This document shows, in pieces, positions 47,726-59,733 of a stretch of 64,000 nucleotides of DNA; the first letter of the stretch is position 1, and each line of letters opens with the position of its first letter. Made by a program: the position numbers and the translations under genes. The notes beneath the pieces were generated by a model. That model had not been told where the DNA came from, made no database searches, and saw only the letters and a program-made list of their open reading frames with translations. The stretch lies in contig JAKZZE010000009.1 of NCBI GenBank assembly GCA_024220505.1, positions 1,188,001 to 1,252,000 on the forward strand, read 5' to 3'. This DNA comes from Rhizopus arrhizus. Lineage: Eukaryota; Mucoromycota; Mucoromycetes; Mucorales; Rhizopodaceae.

Positions 47726-50028
47726 TTATAGTTCGTCATGTTCAATAGCATCGTCATAAATAATATTTGTCTTTTTCAATTCTTCATCTTCCAATTTTTC
47801 CTTTTCTGTCTTTTCTTTTGCCTTCTTTACATTCACTTTTGCCTTTTCGTCTATAGAGACACCAATATTCTTGCGAAGCAATCCTTCAACGCGAGTTGTG
47901 AATTGATTGATGTCTTTTAAAGGGAATCCACTTCGAATGGAGGTTGTTTCATACATCAATTGTATCAGATTAGTCATATCCTCAGGTACACTATCCTCTA
48001 TGACATTATCCAGCAATCTCTCAATAATTGGGTGATTGGGATTGATTTCTAAAATCTTTTTCTGAGAGCGAAGGGATTCTAAAATCATCTCCATCTGAGG
48101 ATTTCTCGTGTTTTGTCCTTGAGCATCCAACACACGTTGGGCATGACCACTCAGACCATGTCTGGGAGCAACAATGGCAAATGGAGAAGTAGTAAGACGC
48201 TGACTGATGGTAACCTTGTCAATATGATCAAATAAAGTATCCTTTAGCCAATCAGCCAATGGCTTATATTTTTCTTCAAGTGCCTTAGTATCCAAACCAT
48301 CTTCTTCGTCAAGATCGAGTTCTCCTTTAGCAATATTTACGAATTGTTTACCATTGTATCCGGGTATTTGCTCTACAAAGGTTTCATCAATGGGATCTAT
48401 AAAATACAAGATTTCATAACCACGAGCCAAGAGGGATTCAATGTAGGGTGATTGTTCAATTTCAGAGACAGTGCTACCTGTCATGAAGTAAATACTCTTT
48501 TGATTTGCCTTGGCACGAGATATGTAGTCGTCCAAGCTAGAGGTAAAAGCAGTTGTATTATGAGAACTAGCAAAGCGTAATAAGCTTGTCAACTTTTTAC
48601 GATAGGACACGTCTTCAATCGCACCATATTTGAGCATGGGACTGTACTGAGCCAAGAAGATCTTGTATTTCTCAGGGTCATTTTGAGCAAGCTGGTTAAA
48701 CATATCAAGGGCTTTTTTAACCAAGTGACGTGTGATGATGCGCAAGTTACGATGCTTTTGCAAAGTCTCACGAGAGACGTTGAGAGGCATATCGTCAGCA
48801 TCTACCACACCGCGAAGAAAGGCAAGCCACTTTGGAAGCAATTCGAATTCGTCAGAGATAAAGACGCGCTTGACAAACAATTTGATGGGCTTGATGTCAT
48901 GCATCGTTTGGTAAAACCTTTCAGACATGTAGCGAGGAATGTAAAGCAGCGAACGGAACTCGATCTCACCTTCACCCTTTGAATGAGACCATCCGATGGG
49001 TTCTTCAGAGTCGAGAGTCAAGGACTGATAAAATTCGACATGTTCCTTATCGCTCACTTCCTTGGATTCCCTTGTCCAAATAGGCTTTTGTGTATTGACC
49101 TGTTCCCAATCATAAACAGTTTTCTTCTTGTTCTCCTTCTTTTCAGTCTCATCCAAGCTTTCTTCAACTATTTCAGCATCCAAATCATCTTCGATCACCT
49201 CCTCCTCATGGGCACTCCATACTTGAATAGGAAAAGTGATAAATTGAGAGTATTTATGTACAATGTCCTTCAGCTTCTTTTCATCCAAGAAGCTTTCAGC
49301 ATCAGGCTTCAAATAGAGCGTGATTTCTGTACCACGTCCCAATGTGTTTCCTCTTGGGTCCTTGGCAATAGTAAAATCATTCACAGCCTCACTCATCCAT
49401 ACGTATTGATCTTCTTCCTCATTGGATTTTGAGGCCACAGTCACTTTATCCGCCACCAAAAAGACAGAGTAAAAGCCAACACCAAATTGTCCAATCTGAT
49501 TCAACGCATCCTTGTCGTTTCCTTGCATCTTGGCCAAAAATTCAGATGTTCCTGATTTGGCAAGCGTACCCAGGTTTTCCTTGAGTTGTCTCTTGGTCAT
49601 ACCAATACCAGTATCGATGATCTTGAGCGTCTTGTGGACAGGGTCAGTCATAATACGGATATGAAGATCAGAGGCTGACTTGAGAGTCTCAGGATCGGTC
49701 AAGGAAAGGAATCGAATTTTGTCCAATGCATCAGAAGCGTTTGAAATCAATTCACGTAAAAAGATTTCTTTGGTTTTGTAAAGTGAATTGATAATCAAAT
49801 GCATCATACGTGAAACTTCTGTCTATTTATTGTATGTGAGTTATGATTATTTTACAAGTATACGTGTTATGGTCTTACTTGAAATGTATATATTTCATGG
49901 TCTCCAGCTTCTTGAATTTGTTGAATCAACTCATCATTTTCAATAATACCTTCTTGTTCTTCTTGCTTGGCAAACACAAAACAACTTAGTAATAAAGCAA
50001 TGAGGATAAACAAGACATTGATCCTCAT
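47726..50028 (-). CDS. Endoplasmic-reticulum Hsp90 (GRP94/endoplasmin)
   Basis: Two exons on -: 50028-49879 and 49822-47726 (2247 nt, 748 aa). Signal peptide MRINVLFILIALLLSCFVFA and C-terminal EHDEL retrieval signal place it in the ER lumen. Hsp90 signatures are complete: YKTKEIFLRELISNASDALD, IIDTGIGMTKRQLKENLGT, IGQFGVGFYSVFLVADKV, FVKRVFISDEFELLPKWLAF, RGVVDADDMPLNVSRETLQ. The acidic linker (about residues 260-285) is present, but the long acidic pre-N insert of animal GRP94 is short. The middle domain has KPIWTRESKEVSDKEHVEFY. Saccharomyces has no GRP94, so this is an ancestral retention. Bidirectional neighbours: none close. Confidence 0.96.
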
Positions 50029-50144
50029 TTTTTTATTGTAAAAGAATGTTTATTAAAAAAGAAAAGGAAAGAAAAAAATAGAAAAACGATAGCGACGTGC
50101 ATTGATTTTATAGGGCCGATATTGAAATAAAGCACAGTATTACT

Positions 50145-50616
50145 TTATTTAGAAGTAGCATTTACAGCGGCACGAATATTGGTCAACAATCTATTCTTTT
50201 CTTGAAAAAACACATCTACAGCTTGCAAAGTTTCTGCGTTACGTGTCGCTAAATTACGTGTTGTTTCTGTTTGACCAGAGATGCTGAGAAGTCCGGTACT
50301 TTTAGCGTGTGTTTCGAGTGTGGAAAGCAAATTGGTTAAATATTCAAAATCGGCTTAGAAAGGGACAATGATATGAGAAGATAGCAATAGGATGTTTTAT
50401 ATTTCATTACCTTGAACTGCTGAAGGTTCATAAGGTGTAAACACTGATTTTTCACTTTATAAAAAAAAAGTGTTAGGAAACATTCTGATTCCTTCACTTT
50501 CTTTTGTTGATTTACATCTTATCAAAAAATTCTTGTGATTTTTGCTCAATTTCAGAAAGTTGAGAAATGAGTGTAATAAAAGAATGTCGGTATTCCTGTG
50601 TTGCTTTTGAAGTCAT
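50145..50616 (-). CDS. 117-residue helical protein of unknown function
   Basis: Exons on -: 50616-50516, 50454-50411, 50353-50145 (354 nt, 117 aa; GT-AG, phases agree). It is almost wholly helical with heptad-like spacing: YRHSFITLISQLSEIEQKSQ, then a short proline-containing linker (SVFTPYEPSAVQ), then LTNLLSTLETHAKSTGLLS and NAETLQAVDVFFQEKNRLLT. I do not recognise a family. The size and two-helix layout resemble small subunits of coiled-coil complexes (Mediator, kinetochore, BLOC). It is divergent from mitochondrial uL22, with 133 bp between start codons. The consistent splicing supports a real gene. Confidence 0.68.
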
Positions 50617-50749
50617 TGGTGTGGAAGAAAACGAAAAATTGTGCAATTTTTCCCCCAGTACAATTGAGAAATCCAAAGAGCTGTCACACTGTCTTTCAAA
50701 AAAAAGGGTCCCCTTCCTTTTTATTTTTTTTTTATTCTTCCATTCAAAC

Positions 50750-51635
50750 ATGTCAATTCAAACATTAAGTAAAATTACATTAAACTTATCCTGCTTTACT
50801 TTTCTTAACACAGCATTGATCTATAGCGGCATCCCTTAAAAGACTCCAACCTTTTAAACAAAATATTCCTTCTTTGCAAGCAGGGTATATACAAAAAAAT
50901 TCATAAAAGCTGATTTGACGTAAACATGTCTTGATAGTTTCTCTACCTCAACATGCCGAGCTGCTCAGCAACCAGAAGCCGAAAGACCTCAAGTTGGTGC
51001 TTCTAGTCTTTTCGATAATGTTCAAATTGAAGCAGAAAAGAACATTGTTGAACATGAACATAAACATGTTGAAAAAGAAGTATGTGTTTTTATAAAAGTA
51101 AAGTACATATTCTCATTCTTTCTTTAGTACAAATTTTCTTCTGCTAACTTCAGAGCAAGTCCTCGAAAGTTAAACATGATCGCACGCCAGATCCGTAATT
51201 TACCTGTAGACGAAGCCATTAAGCAAATGGAATTTTCAGACAAACGTACGGCCAAGAAAGTTTTACACAATTTGGCATTTGCCAGGAAAAATGCTGCTGA
51301 CCAAAAGGATATGCACAACATGATTGTTGGTAAGTTATTATTTACGGGTAATAAGGCTAAGAAAGAAATGGGACTGAGAACTTGTTATAGCACAGGCATG
51401 GGTTGGAAAAGGTACATATCAAAAACGTATCAACATGCATGGACGTGGTCAATTTGGTGTAAAGGATGTTAAAAGAGCTCACATCAAATTCATTTTCAAG
51501 GAAGCTACTCCAGCTACTGAAGCATCAAAACTGGATAGAAGAAATATTAGAGGCTGGAAGGAAACCAAGAAAGTTTGGACACCATTGAATGAAACAAAAC
51601 CTATCTATAATCCAAAGCCTTTCTACAATTGGTAG
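50750..51635 (+). CDS. Mitochondrial large-subunit ribosomal protein uL22m
   Basis: Exons: 50750-50768, 50827-50884, 50938-51079, 51128-51329, 51391-51635 (666 nt, 221 aa). The presequence MSIQTLTASLKRLQPFKQNI and FSTSTCRA is typical of matrix import. The uL22 fold follows: ANFRASPRKLNMIARQIRNL, PVDEAIKQMEFSDKRTAKKV, LHNLAFARKNA, AQAWVGKGTYQKRINMHGRG and RAHIKFIFKEA, ending NPKPFYNW. Fungal mitochondrial L22 has this long C-terminal extension. The acceptors at 50826 and 50937 are the ones that keep the frame. Confidence 0.9.
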
Positions 51636-52721
51636 ATACAGTGTGTATTTTTAATAATAAAGATAAAAGAATGTGGTTGTGAATGGTTAACAAAAAGATG
51701 TGCTTGTTTTGTGAATCTAAAAATAATAATAAAAAGCTTTTACTAGAGATAATAGTGAATAGTTTACTGTTTGGTAACAGTCTTTAAAATAAAAGGGGGA
51801 CATGATGGTTGTTGTTTCGCTGCTGCTGCCCGAAATTGTAGTGGTTCCCAGGAGCCTTCGCGTAGGGCAAAAACATACAAATATACAGTGTTTTAAACTT
51901 GTAGGAAGCATGCACATACTATTTTACGGTGTATTTATTTGAGCGTTTGTAATTTGTTTTTGTTCTGCTTGCATAGAAAAGGTTTGTACGTCCATATCGA
52001 ATATTACACAGTTGGGGATTTTTCTTTCAAAAATGTGAAACCCTATAGCTTTACGTTCAGAATGTTTAGCATATGAAAATTATAACACTTGAGCAGGTAC
52101 ACTGCCCTTATATGTTTTAAATGTTCAATTGAAACATTAGTATTGGTGGGTGCCGAATGTTAAATTTGAAAATGTAGTACAAAGTTGAAATGAAGTCTGA
52201 GACAATTAGAAAGATTGTACTTCTTCTTTTGAAATTATAAGGTTATCATTTTCCTCTTTTAGTTACTGTCTGTACTGTGTAAGCATAATTTGTTTCAATT
52301 CGCATATTTATTATAATTTTATTAATGAAACCAATGATTATATAATAAATTTCTATTTTTTACAAAATCTAAATGAGTAGACCCGTTTTATCCTAAAATC
52401 ACGAGTTACTACACTTTCTTGCGAAAGCAAGAATAATGATTATTTTTAACATTATGAAATCTTCTTATTTTATTCTTTGTTCATTCAGTAAACAGGAAAA
52501 TACGTAAAGGCAAGCACAACACAAGCAATACAGTTTGAGCCAAACTATTCACTCCACAGCATGAAATTTAAATATGTTAAGCTAAAGTGTATGTTACATA
52601 TTTAAACATTGGTGTACAAATCATTGTTTGACAATTTCAATTGGATACGATGGTATATAAGGAGAGTAATAAGCATAGAAATTGAGAAAAAAAAACAACA
52701 AACCTTTATTTTCCAAAAGAA
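51636..52721. other. 1.1-kb interval upstream of polygalacturonase
   Basis: AT-rich without frames of note. A TATA-like tatataagg at about 52653 lies 69 bp before the ATG, which suits an inducible secreted enzyme. No repeats or RNA genes seen. Confidence 0.5.
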
Positions 52722-53978
52722 ATGGTTCAATTCTTCTCTGTCAGTCTTTCATTTTTTGCTACTCTCCTTTTATTGACTTCTGCTTCCGCTCAAAAAGTTT
52801 GCGTTGTCAAAAACAGTCGAACTGACGACTCGATTACTATCACTCAAGCCTTCAATGATTGTAAGACTGGTGGTACTGTTTCCTTCCCCAAGAACAGTAA
52901 ATATAATATCAAGAGCTTGATTAAAGTGACTGGGTTAAAGAATGTAAACATTGACTTTGCTGGCACTATCGTTTTACCTCCCTTTGATCCCAAGTACAAG
53001 GGTGGCTCAGCTTACTTGGAAATCAGCGGTGATAATGTTCATCTGAGCGGTGGAGGAACCATTATTGGTAATGGTCAATCATGGCAAGTATCATCTTACA
53101 ATATATCTTTAGAACTTTATTCATGAGAAATATATAAAACAATAGGTATGATAGAAAGGATAATACTGCTCCCATTGTACTTCGCACGACTACTACAAAT
53201 TCAGTGTTCAGTAACTTCAAGATTTTGAACGCCCCAAGAGGACACATCGCTCTTACTGGCTGCAACAACGTTGTCTTTGAAAACATCAATCTTAACACTC
53301 GCTCAACCAATGGCAACTTTGCTAGAAACACTGACGCCTGGGGTGCGTCTCATTCCAAAAACATTGTCTTTAGAAATTCTGAGCTTACTGTTGGTGATGA
53401 CTGTACGGCCATCAGTACCACTGTCTCCAACCTCACAGTAACAGGTGTCAAGTGCTTTGAAGGTCACGGCTATAGTATTGGATCCCTTGGTCGCGGTACT
53501 CAACCTGATTTTGTAAACAATGTTCGTTTCATCAACAATGAATGCCACAGTTGTCAGAATGGTATTCGTATCAAGACTGTTCCTGGCGGAAAAGGTGCTG
53601 TCTCAGACATTCGTTTCCAAGACATTAAACTTTTCGACACTGAAAACCCCATTGCGATCACTACACATTATTTCTGTGAACAGAACAAGAACTGTGGCAA
53701 CACTCAATCCTTGACAATCAGCAATGTTGTTATTGATAAAATCACTGGGTAGAAACAAAAATTAAACATGCCTTGATCACATTACTAACGTTTTTTTTTT
53801 GTTCTACAGAACAACTTCCAAGAAAGATCTGCCTGTTATGAGTATCGACTGCTCCAAGAATGGCCTTTGCAAAGGTTTCTCAGTTACCAATGTCAATATT
53901 AAAAAGAACCCTACCACCAAGAAGAACGTGTGTAACTTCCTTGTAGGATCTGATAAAATCCCTCTCTGTAAGCAATAA
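52722..53978 (+). CDS. Secreted GH28 polygalacturonase
   Basis: Cleaves polygalacturonan in plant pectin. Exons: 52722-53083, 53146-53748, 53810-53978 (1134 nt, 377 aa). The signal peptide (MVQFFSVSLSFFATLLLLTS, cut after ASA) is followed by the right-handed beta-helix. Catalytic motifs: NTDAWGASH (general NTDG form, here NTDA), VGDDCTAIS, GHGYSIGSLG and RIKTVPGGKG. The NTDA variant and spacing are like the Rhizopus exo-polygalacturonase group, so exo action is likely but unproven. Intron 1 (53084-53145) starts GC (CATG|GCAAGT); the only alternative GT would introduce a stop. Confidence 0.94.
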
Positions 53979-54442
53979 TCAACTTTTTCTTATTGAATCT
54001 TTGGGTGTTTAGTTCTCTTATACTCCCCGCATACATTTTAAATTGTTAAAAACAAATAAATTTTTTGTACAAGCACAATACCAACCACTTCCTAATTTAT
54101 CCTCTGATTATAAAAGCGCTATCAAGTCGTGAGTTAATAATACACCAGTCTATCAAATGGAGTACTGAACAAACAAAAATCAAGATATGGCCAAGACATG
54201 GACTGGAAATCAAATTTTATTATAGTTTAAAAACGTCATCTATTATTTTTGGGTTAAAAAAAGAAAAAGGGATGGCGAGCTAGAGACCTACGAAAAAACA
54301 TGCTTGACTTTCAATAGATGCTCTATCACAAGAAGTTGGGGGCTATTCAATAAAATGGTCTAAAGCGTAACACAAAATGATGTTTATTCATTTTGTTTAG
54401 CGGGATTTTAGTTTGTGCTTTATTTTCTCACTCTTTTTTAAC

Positions 54443-56158
54443 ATGAGTTGGAGCGAACTTCCAGCCGAGATACTTTATGCGATATTCGAATACCTAGACA
54501 GTACAGAAAGCACAGGCCAGTGTCAATGTGCTTGCAAGAATTGGAGTATACCAGCACAGCATGCTCTTTATGAAAAGCTCTGGTTCGTTGGCAAGAACAG
54601 AGAACAATTTACAAAATTCCTCAACTGTATGAAATCTCATCCAAACAACCGTGGACAATTAGTCAAGACGGTTCACTTTGGTTTCTCATACGACCAGAGA
54701 TCCTGCGACACGACTCGTTCATATCTACTCGAGCTTGCAAAAATGTGTCCGAATGTTGAAGATGTCAACGCATTCAGTCCGAATCCTGCATTCTATCAAG
54801 AATTAGCGTGCGCTTCTATATTTTACTGGAAGCATCTCAAAGGGATACCAAGGCCTTATTTGATGTGCTTTGAGCCCATTGATTACAGTATCTGTGTGTT
54901 TCAATCACAGAATTCTCTACAGCAAGTGAGTATATCCAGAAGCTTTTGTTTAAACGAATTTGGAAGAGATTTTCTTGAAAAGCTGAATGAATTTCCTTGT
55001 CTAAAGAAGGTCTCTCTGATGGATCCTGTAAAGCCAAGTCAATTGGATGATATACTGCAGCGACTTCCTCGCGTCAATGTGCTTAGCCTTGTGAATGTGG
55101 ATGATCTTGATGGATTCAAGTATGAAGGATCATCGGTTGTGCCATGTGAACATATAAAATCAATAGAAGATGTATCTTTAGAATTTGATGAAGACATATT
55201 GAAGTATTTTATGGAAAAATTTCCTAAACTGAAATACTTGGAAATGAGTGTCACCTTTTCTGGACAGTTTCGTAGCTCTGATTATGGTAAAACTGCTCAG
55301 CTATTGAAATACATACATGATATACCCAAATACAATATAAGAATGATACTCCCTACAGCTGACTTGATTAGATCGATATTAAAACAGTTGAAACCTACCA
55401 TGTTTAGTCTGTACTCTGATTACCAAAAGATGCAAGTGACTCAGAAAAACTCAGCAGGATCGACAATGGCCTTGGTCTATATCAAATGGAGTGGAACATC
55501 CATATCTTATTCTGAAAGCGCCACTCCTGCCGATATAACAGATGTACAAGTCATAAATATACTCAAACAATGTGGAGCAAACCTCCGGTGGCTACGATTA
55601 GACGTTATCTCTCATGCGCCTAGTTTTGAAAGTCCCCTTCGAGATGTCTTTCGTTTGTGTCCAAAGTTGAAAACGTTACACTGCACAGCAAAGACACTTT
55701 ATGAACTCTTGCCGAATGACGTAAAGTATATGCAAGCTAGTTCTATCAAGTCACTATCGCTTGACGTCGAGATGGCACCAGAAGAATTATTTTTGCAATT
55801 GTCTGTCTCACTCCTTTCCCTTAAACGACTAAAGGTGAAGATCAGAGGTTTATTAAATTATCAAAAGAACGAGTGCTTTACACTGGATATGCCTTCTACA
55901 ACATTTGAGTATCTTTATCTTTGCTTGCCTGAATCTCCGTTTAATAAGGGATTGAATAGAATGAAAAATCAAGAGTCTTTTATCATTAAAATACTTTGTA
56001 AATCAGCCAGTGGAAAAGTATATAAATTAAATAGAGGCTTTATTGAAGAATATCATAATCAATCTGCTTCCCCTAATGTCTTTATTAGGTGTCAAGATAT
56101 ACAAACTATTTCTTTAAAATTGGATAAACAGTTTGTCTCTTTCTCACTAAAGCAGTAA
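54443..56158 (+). CDS. F-box protein with degenerate leucine-rich repeats
   Basis: Intronless, 571 aa from ATG 54443. The N-terminus is an F-box: SWSELPAEILYAIFEYLDST then CACKNWSIPAQHALYEKLWF, the SKP1-binding helix set. The remainder repeats leucine-rich units such as LKKVSLMDPVKPSQLDDILQ, LPRVNVLSLVNVDDLDG, FPKLKYLEMSVTF, CPKLKTLHCTAKTLYELLP and SLLSLKRLKVKIRGLL. F-box/LRR proteins select substrates for SCF ubiquitin ligases. This one belongs to a type that is multiplied in Mucorales genomes, so no orthologue is named. The target is unknown. Confidence 0.8.
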   Translation: MSWSELPAEILYAIFEYLDSTESTGQCQCACKNWSIPAQHALYEKLWFVGKNREQFTKFLNCMKSHPNNRGQLVKTVHFGFSYDQRSCDTTRSYLLELAKMCPNVEDVNAFSPNPAFYQELACASIFYWKHLKGIPRPYLMCFEPIDYSICVFQSQNSLQQVSISRSFCLNEFGRDFLEKLNEFPCLKKVSLMDPVKPSQLDDILQRLPRVNVLSLVNVDDLDGFKYEGSSVVPCEHIKSIEDVSLEFDEDILKYFMEKFPKLKYLEMSVTFSGQFRSSDYGKTAQLLKYIHDIPKYNIRMILPTADLIRSILKQLKPTMFSLYSDYQKMQVTQKNSAGSTMALVYIKWSGTSISYSESATPADITDVQVINILKQCGANLRWLRLDVISHAPSFESPLRDVFRLCPKLKTLHCTAKTLYELLPNDVKYMQASSIKSLSLDVEMAPEELFLQLSVSLLSLKRLKVKIRGLLNYQKNECFTLDMPSTTFEYLYLCLPESPFNKGLNRMKNQESFIIKILCKSASGKVYKLNRGFIEEYHNQSASPNVFIRCQDIQTISLKLDKQFVSFSLKQ

Positions 56159-56343
56159 TAAAGACCCTTCTTTTGACAAGGCTCGAGAACCTTTAATTAA
56201 AACTCAATTATTCTTGATGTTAATTAAGTCCTACTAAAATAAGTCATCATACAATAACAAAAGAAAGAGAGCATATAAATAGCAAAAGGTACTTTTTTCT
56301 TGTTCCTCTTCTTTTTTTTTTTTTTTCCTTTTTATTTTGTAAA

Positions 56344-57687
56344 ATGTATACAAAATGGCTACAAATCTTAATTTTGAGTCATGTTATTATATCAATTGAA
56401 GCAGCTGTTTTACCCTTCCTGCATACATCATTAAATAGACACATTCAATTACCATTATTAAAACGAAATCCTGGATCGCTTCTCAAGAGATCAGTGGGTG
56501 ACAACAGTACTTTACAGCTTTATAATGAATTAAAAACAGAATATCTGATAAAAATGTCTATTGGCACGCCTCCACAAGAGTTTATTGTCGCATTTGATAC
56601 GGGAAGGTGATTATATCTTTAGAAATCGTGTGTCAACAAACTTATTTTTTTCTTTTTCAAAAGTTCGGATACTTGGGTTCCTTCAGTTGAATGTCCAAAA
56701 GAAGAGTGTACCTCTGTCACATTCAATTCTAGTTTATCATCCACTTTCAAACCTGCCAACATGTCATTCAATATCACCTATGGTCAAGGCCATATTGCTG
56801 CAAAATACGTAAAGGACACCATGCGTCTAGGCAACACGTCTGTTGAAGAACAGATGTTTGGCCTTGCTACGTCTGTAGGAGGTCAAATAATAGCGCCTAC
56901 TGACAACAACATCACGTCAAACGGCATCTTTGGCTTTGGGTTCCCAGGACTGACAGCCAATAGCAATACAGCCCAAGCCTATGATCCTTTTGTGTTTAGC
57001 TTAGCAAAAAAAAATTTAATTTCAGATCCCATCTTTTCCGTCTATTTAGGCTCCATGAACGATGACGGTTGGTCTGGAGAACTTACTCTTGGTGCAATCA
57101 ACCCCAAAAGATACACAGGTGATTTAAAATATGTTCCTGTTCAGCAGAATATCGATTACAAATCAAACAAACAAGACTATACTTATTGGTCTATTGGTAT
57201 TCAGGAAATCAACATCATAAATAATAATCAGAGCCTATCTGTCAACCTATCGAGCACAAAGAATAACAACAGCACCTTTAAAAACGCCATGCTTGACACT
57301 GGTACCACCTACACTTATTTGACAAAGGAATTGTCAGACAGAATTGTCAGACTCGTTACACAACAGCAAACCATCGAAACCGATGTTCTCCACGGACTTT
57401 ACATGGTTGATTGCAACCTGAGAACGAGTCAAATCAAACTAGAGTTGGTCATCGCATCCTCATCAAGCCAACCCGTTCGCTGGCAGATTGACATGGAGGA
57501 TTTAATTTTATCTTCGTCATCGGGCGGAAACCAATGCGGGTTTGGAATTACATTTGATAACAATAGTAAAAATAGTAATCTCGTCATTGGAGACACTATT
57601 TTAAGGTCATCTTACTTGGTATTTGATATGGGACAAAAAAGAGTAGGCATAGCCTCTGCTGTTGGTATGAAAAGTAAAGTGACATGA
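56344..57687 (+). CDS. Secreted pepsin-like aspartic protease
   Basis: Exons 56344-56606 and 56664-57687 (1287 nt, 428 aa). A signal peptide (YTKWLQILILSHVIISIEA) and propeptide with KR sites (LLKRNPGSLLKR) precede the mature enzyme. The two catalytic Asp motifs are complete: FDTGSSDTWVPS (split by the intron after DTG) and MLDTGTTYTYLTKEL. The flap region is NMSFNITYGQGHIAAKY and the late hydrophobic motif NGIFGFGFPG. Many N-glycosylation sites occur (NNSTF, NMS, NTS). It lacks a GPI signal and ends MKSKVT. The family is A1, with an acid-active extracellular or vacuolar role. Confidence 0.94.
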
Positions 57688-57887
57688 TCCCTTGTAGATT
57701 TGTATTCTGTTTGCATGTATATAATAAAAAAAAGAGTAAACGTTTACCAAAAATAGGGGCTGTCTTTCTACTGTGTACATTAATCTATGAGAATGCAAGT
57801 TAATAAAAAAAAAAAAAGGAGAGGGTCTGGGATATATAAAAAAAAAACAATACGTTTTATTGAATATTAATTAGAGTAAAAGAGATT

Positions 57888-58825
57888 TTAATACAACCCA
57901 TTCAACAACAACTGCTTTCTACGGTGGAAAAGGTCTTTTTCACTAGTAATGATTTCCGCCACATGATCATCTCCTAGTGTGTTATGGACACTGTCATTTT
58001 GAATTTCAATCATCCAATCACCCAGTGTTTTAACTGCTTGCCTCGTTTCTGGAAGGAAATTGAGCATTTGAAGGAAGGCATGGCTCATGCCCTCTAAAAA
58101 CTTGACACGGACCCCATCACCTTGAGGAAAATCTTGGTCCAGGGGGTGTTCTTGACGATATTTTAATCTTGCTTGTCTGATACGACCGGCTAAAATAATC
58201 GTGTCATCCACCAGGGGATCTTTTTCACCGCACATCATGTAGGTTGTAGGGAAATGAGCTAGTATTTCATCAGGTGTATGAATAGGAGACAATAAACAAT
58301 CCGTACCAAAATCTGGTGGAGCATGAGGTCCTAGATACACTAGACGAAAAAATTAAGCTTTCATGTTTTCTTTTATAGATGGACTTACAAATGGCCATAG
58401 CGCGTACTATATCAGGTGTAAGGATTCTATCATTAAAATAGGTCATTCGGCTCGTCATGGCTACACGAGAAGCAGCCCAGTCTTCATAGGTCTTGATTTT
58501 ATCTTTGATAGGTTCTTTCTTTTTATTAAACATTCGTCTCCAGCCACTGTCTTCTTGTTCGTCTGTGTCAGGCACAACACTCAAAGGGCTGACGTGGCTC
58601 AAGTGATCCTTTGTTTGTAAGATGGAATTGAAAGAAGTTGATCTAAAGAGGTTCGTTTGGGATTCGGCACGAATGAGCGATAATTGATCGGAAGACATCC
58701 AGCAGGATAGTTCAAAATCAAGTGCAGGGTAAATTAAAATAAGACCAATAGGTTTTGGAAGTTGATTTGTAATTGCTTTCATGGTGACACCACAAGAGAT
58801 ATTACCACCTCTACAGCAGAATAAG

Positions 58826-58870
<45 letters not shown>

Positions 58871-59733
58871 TACTTGCGCAGAATCACCAGCGATGATAAT
58901 CTTGATGTCTTTTTTACCAGAAAGACCAATGATTTTACCTTTTGTCTGCAAAATACTAGTATAAAGATCAAAGCATTCATCTATTGGCCAAGGAAAAGAG
59001 TATTCAGGGGCCTTTTTATAATTGACACTGATCACAGGAAGACCAGTGTGTTTAGCCCAGGCAGTCAATGCGTCTTCATGACATGGAGGAGGCATAGCTA
59101 CAAAGCCACCCCCGGGAATGTTCAGCAGGATGGTATCATGATTGGCATAGGTATTCATGGGTCCTGCATAGTATCGATAGATTTCAGTAGACGGTTGATT
59201 GTTTGGTCTTTCTACACTGATTTGGTCACGTAGGACCATACGTGGTTGCATCCATCGTGAAAGGGTCTTTAAAATGAAATTTCGCTCGGCTTTTTCCCAA
59301 GAAAATCGCATCTGTTCAATCGAGATTGTTGCCCTAATCCTTCTACATTTTTCTTCGGCTGCGTCGGCATAGACAAGATAATAAGCTGAGAATACGAGAG
59401 AGAGGATATCACGAAGCCATTTTGGTTTTAGTGGCATGGCAGTGAAGAATCCAGCGTCAAGAGCGGTTAATATCCAAGTAGCACGGTAGAAGCTACGACT
59501 GTACTACAAAATAAAACTTTTAAATAAAAATAATTCTTTATTTCATCACCTACTGATCGTGCTAGTGGATCAGGAGCTATTAAATATAAAAAAAAAAAGT
59601 TAGATTTAAATTAATAAGATTAGAATAACAAACCATTAAGACCAACAAGTAAAAATATATTTCGAATAAAATATTGAATCAAACAAGAAGCAAATGCTAT
59701 TCTCCAAGGAGATTCACCAACTAATCTCATCAT
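57888..59733 (-). CDS. HSL-type alpha/beta hydrolase with N-terminal membrane segments
   Basis: Exons on -: 59733-59634, 59576-59554, 59503-58878, 58810-58389, 58339-57888 (1623 nt, 540 aa). The first 70 residues contain two hydrophobic stretches (WRIAFASCLIQYFIRNIFLL, ATWILTALDAGFF). The hydrolase fold has an oxyanion loop NIPGGGFVAM, nucleophile elbow GDSAGGNISCG, catalytic Asp in MMCGEKDPLVDD and His in EGMSHAFLQM. This is the hormone-sensitive-lipase group (esterases/lipases). An acidic/basic insert (DEQEDSGWRRMFNKKKE) lies before the last third. The intron after GDSA starts GC (CTGC|GCAAGT) and carries a long T/A homopolymer (about 58830-58868). Confidence 0.9.
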
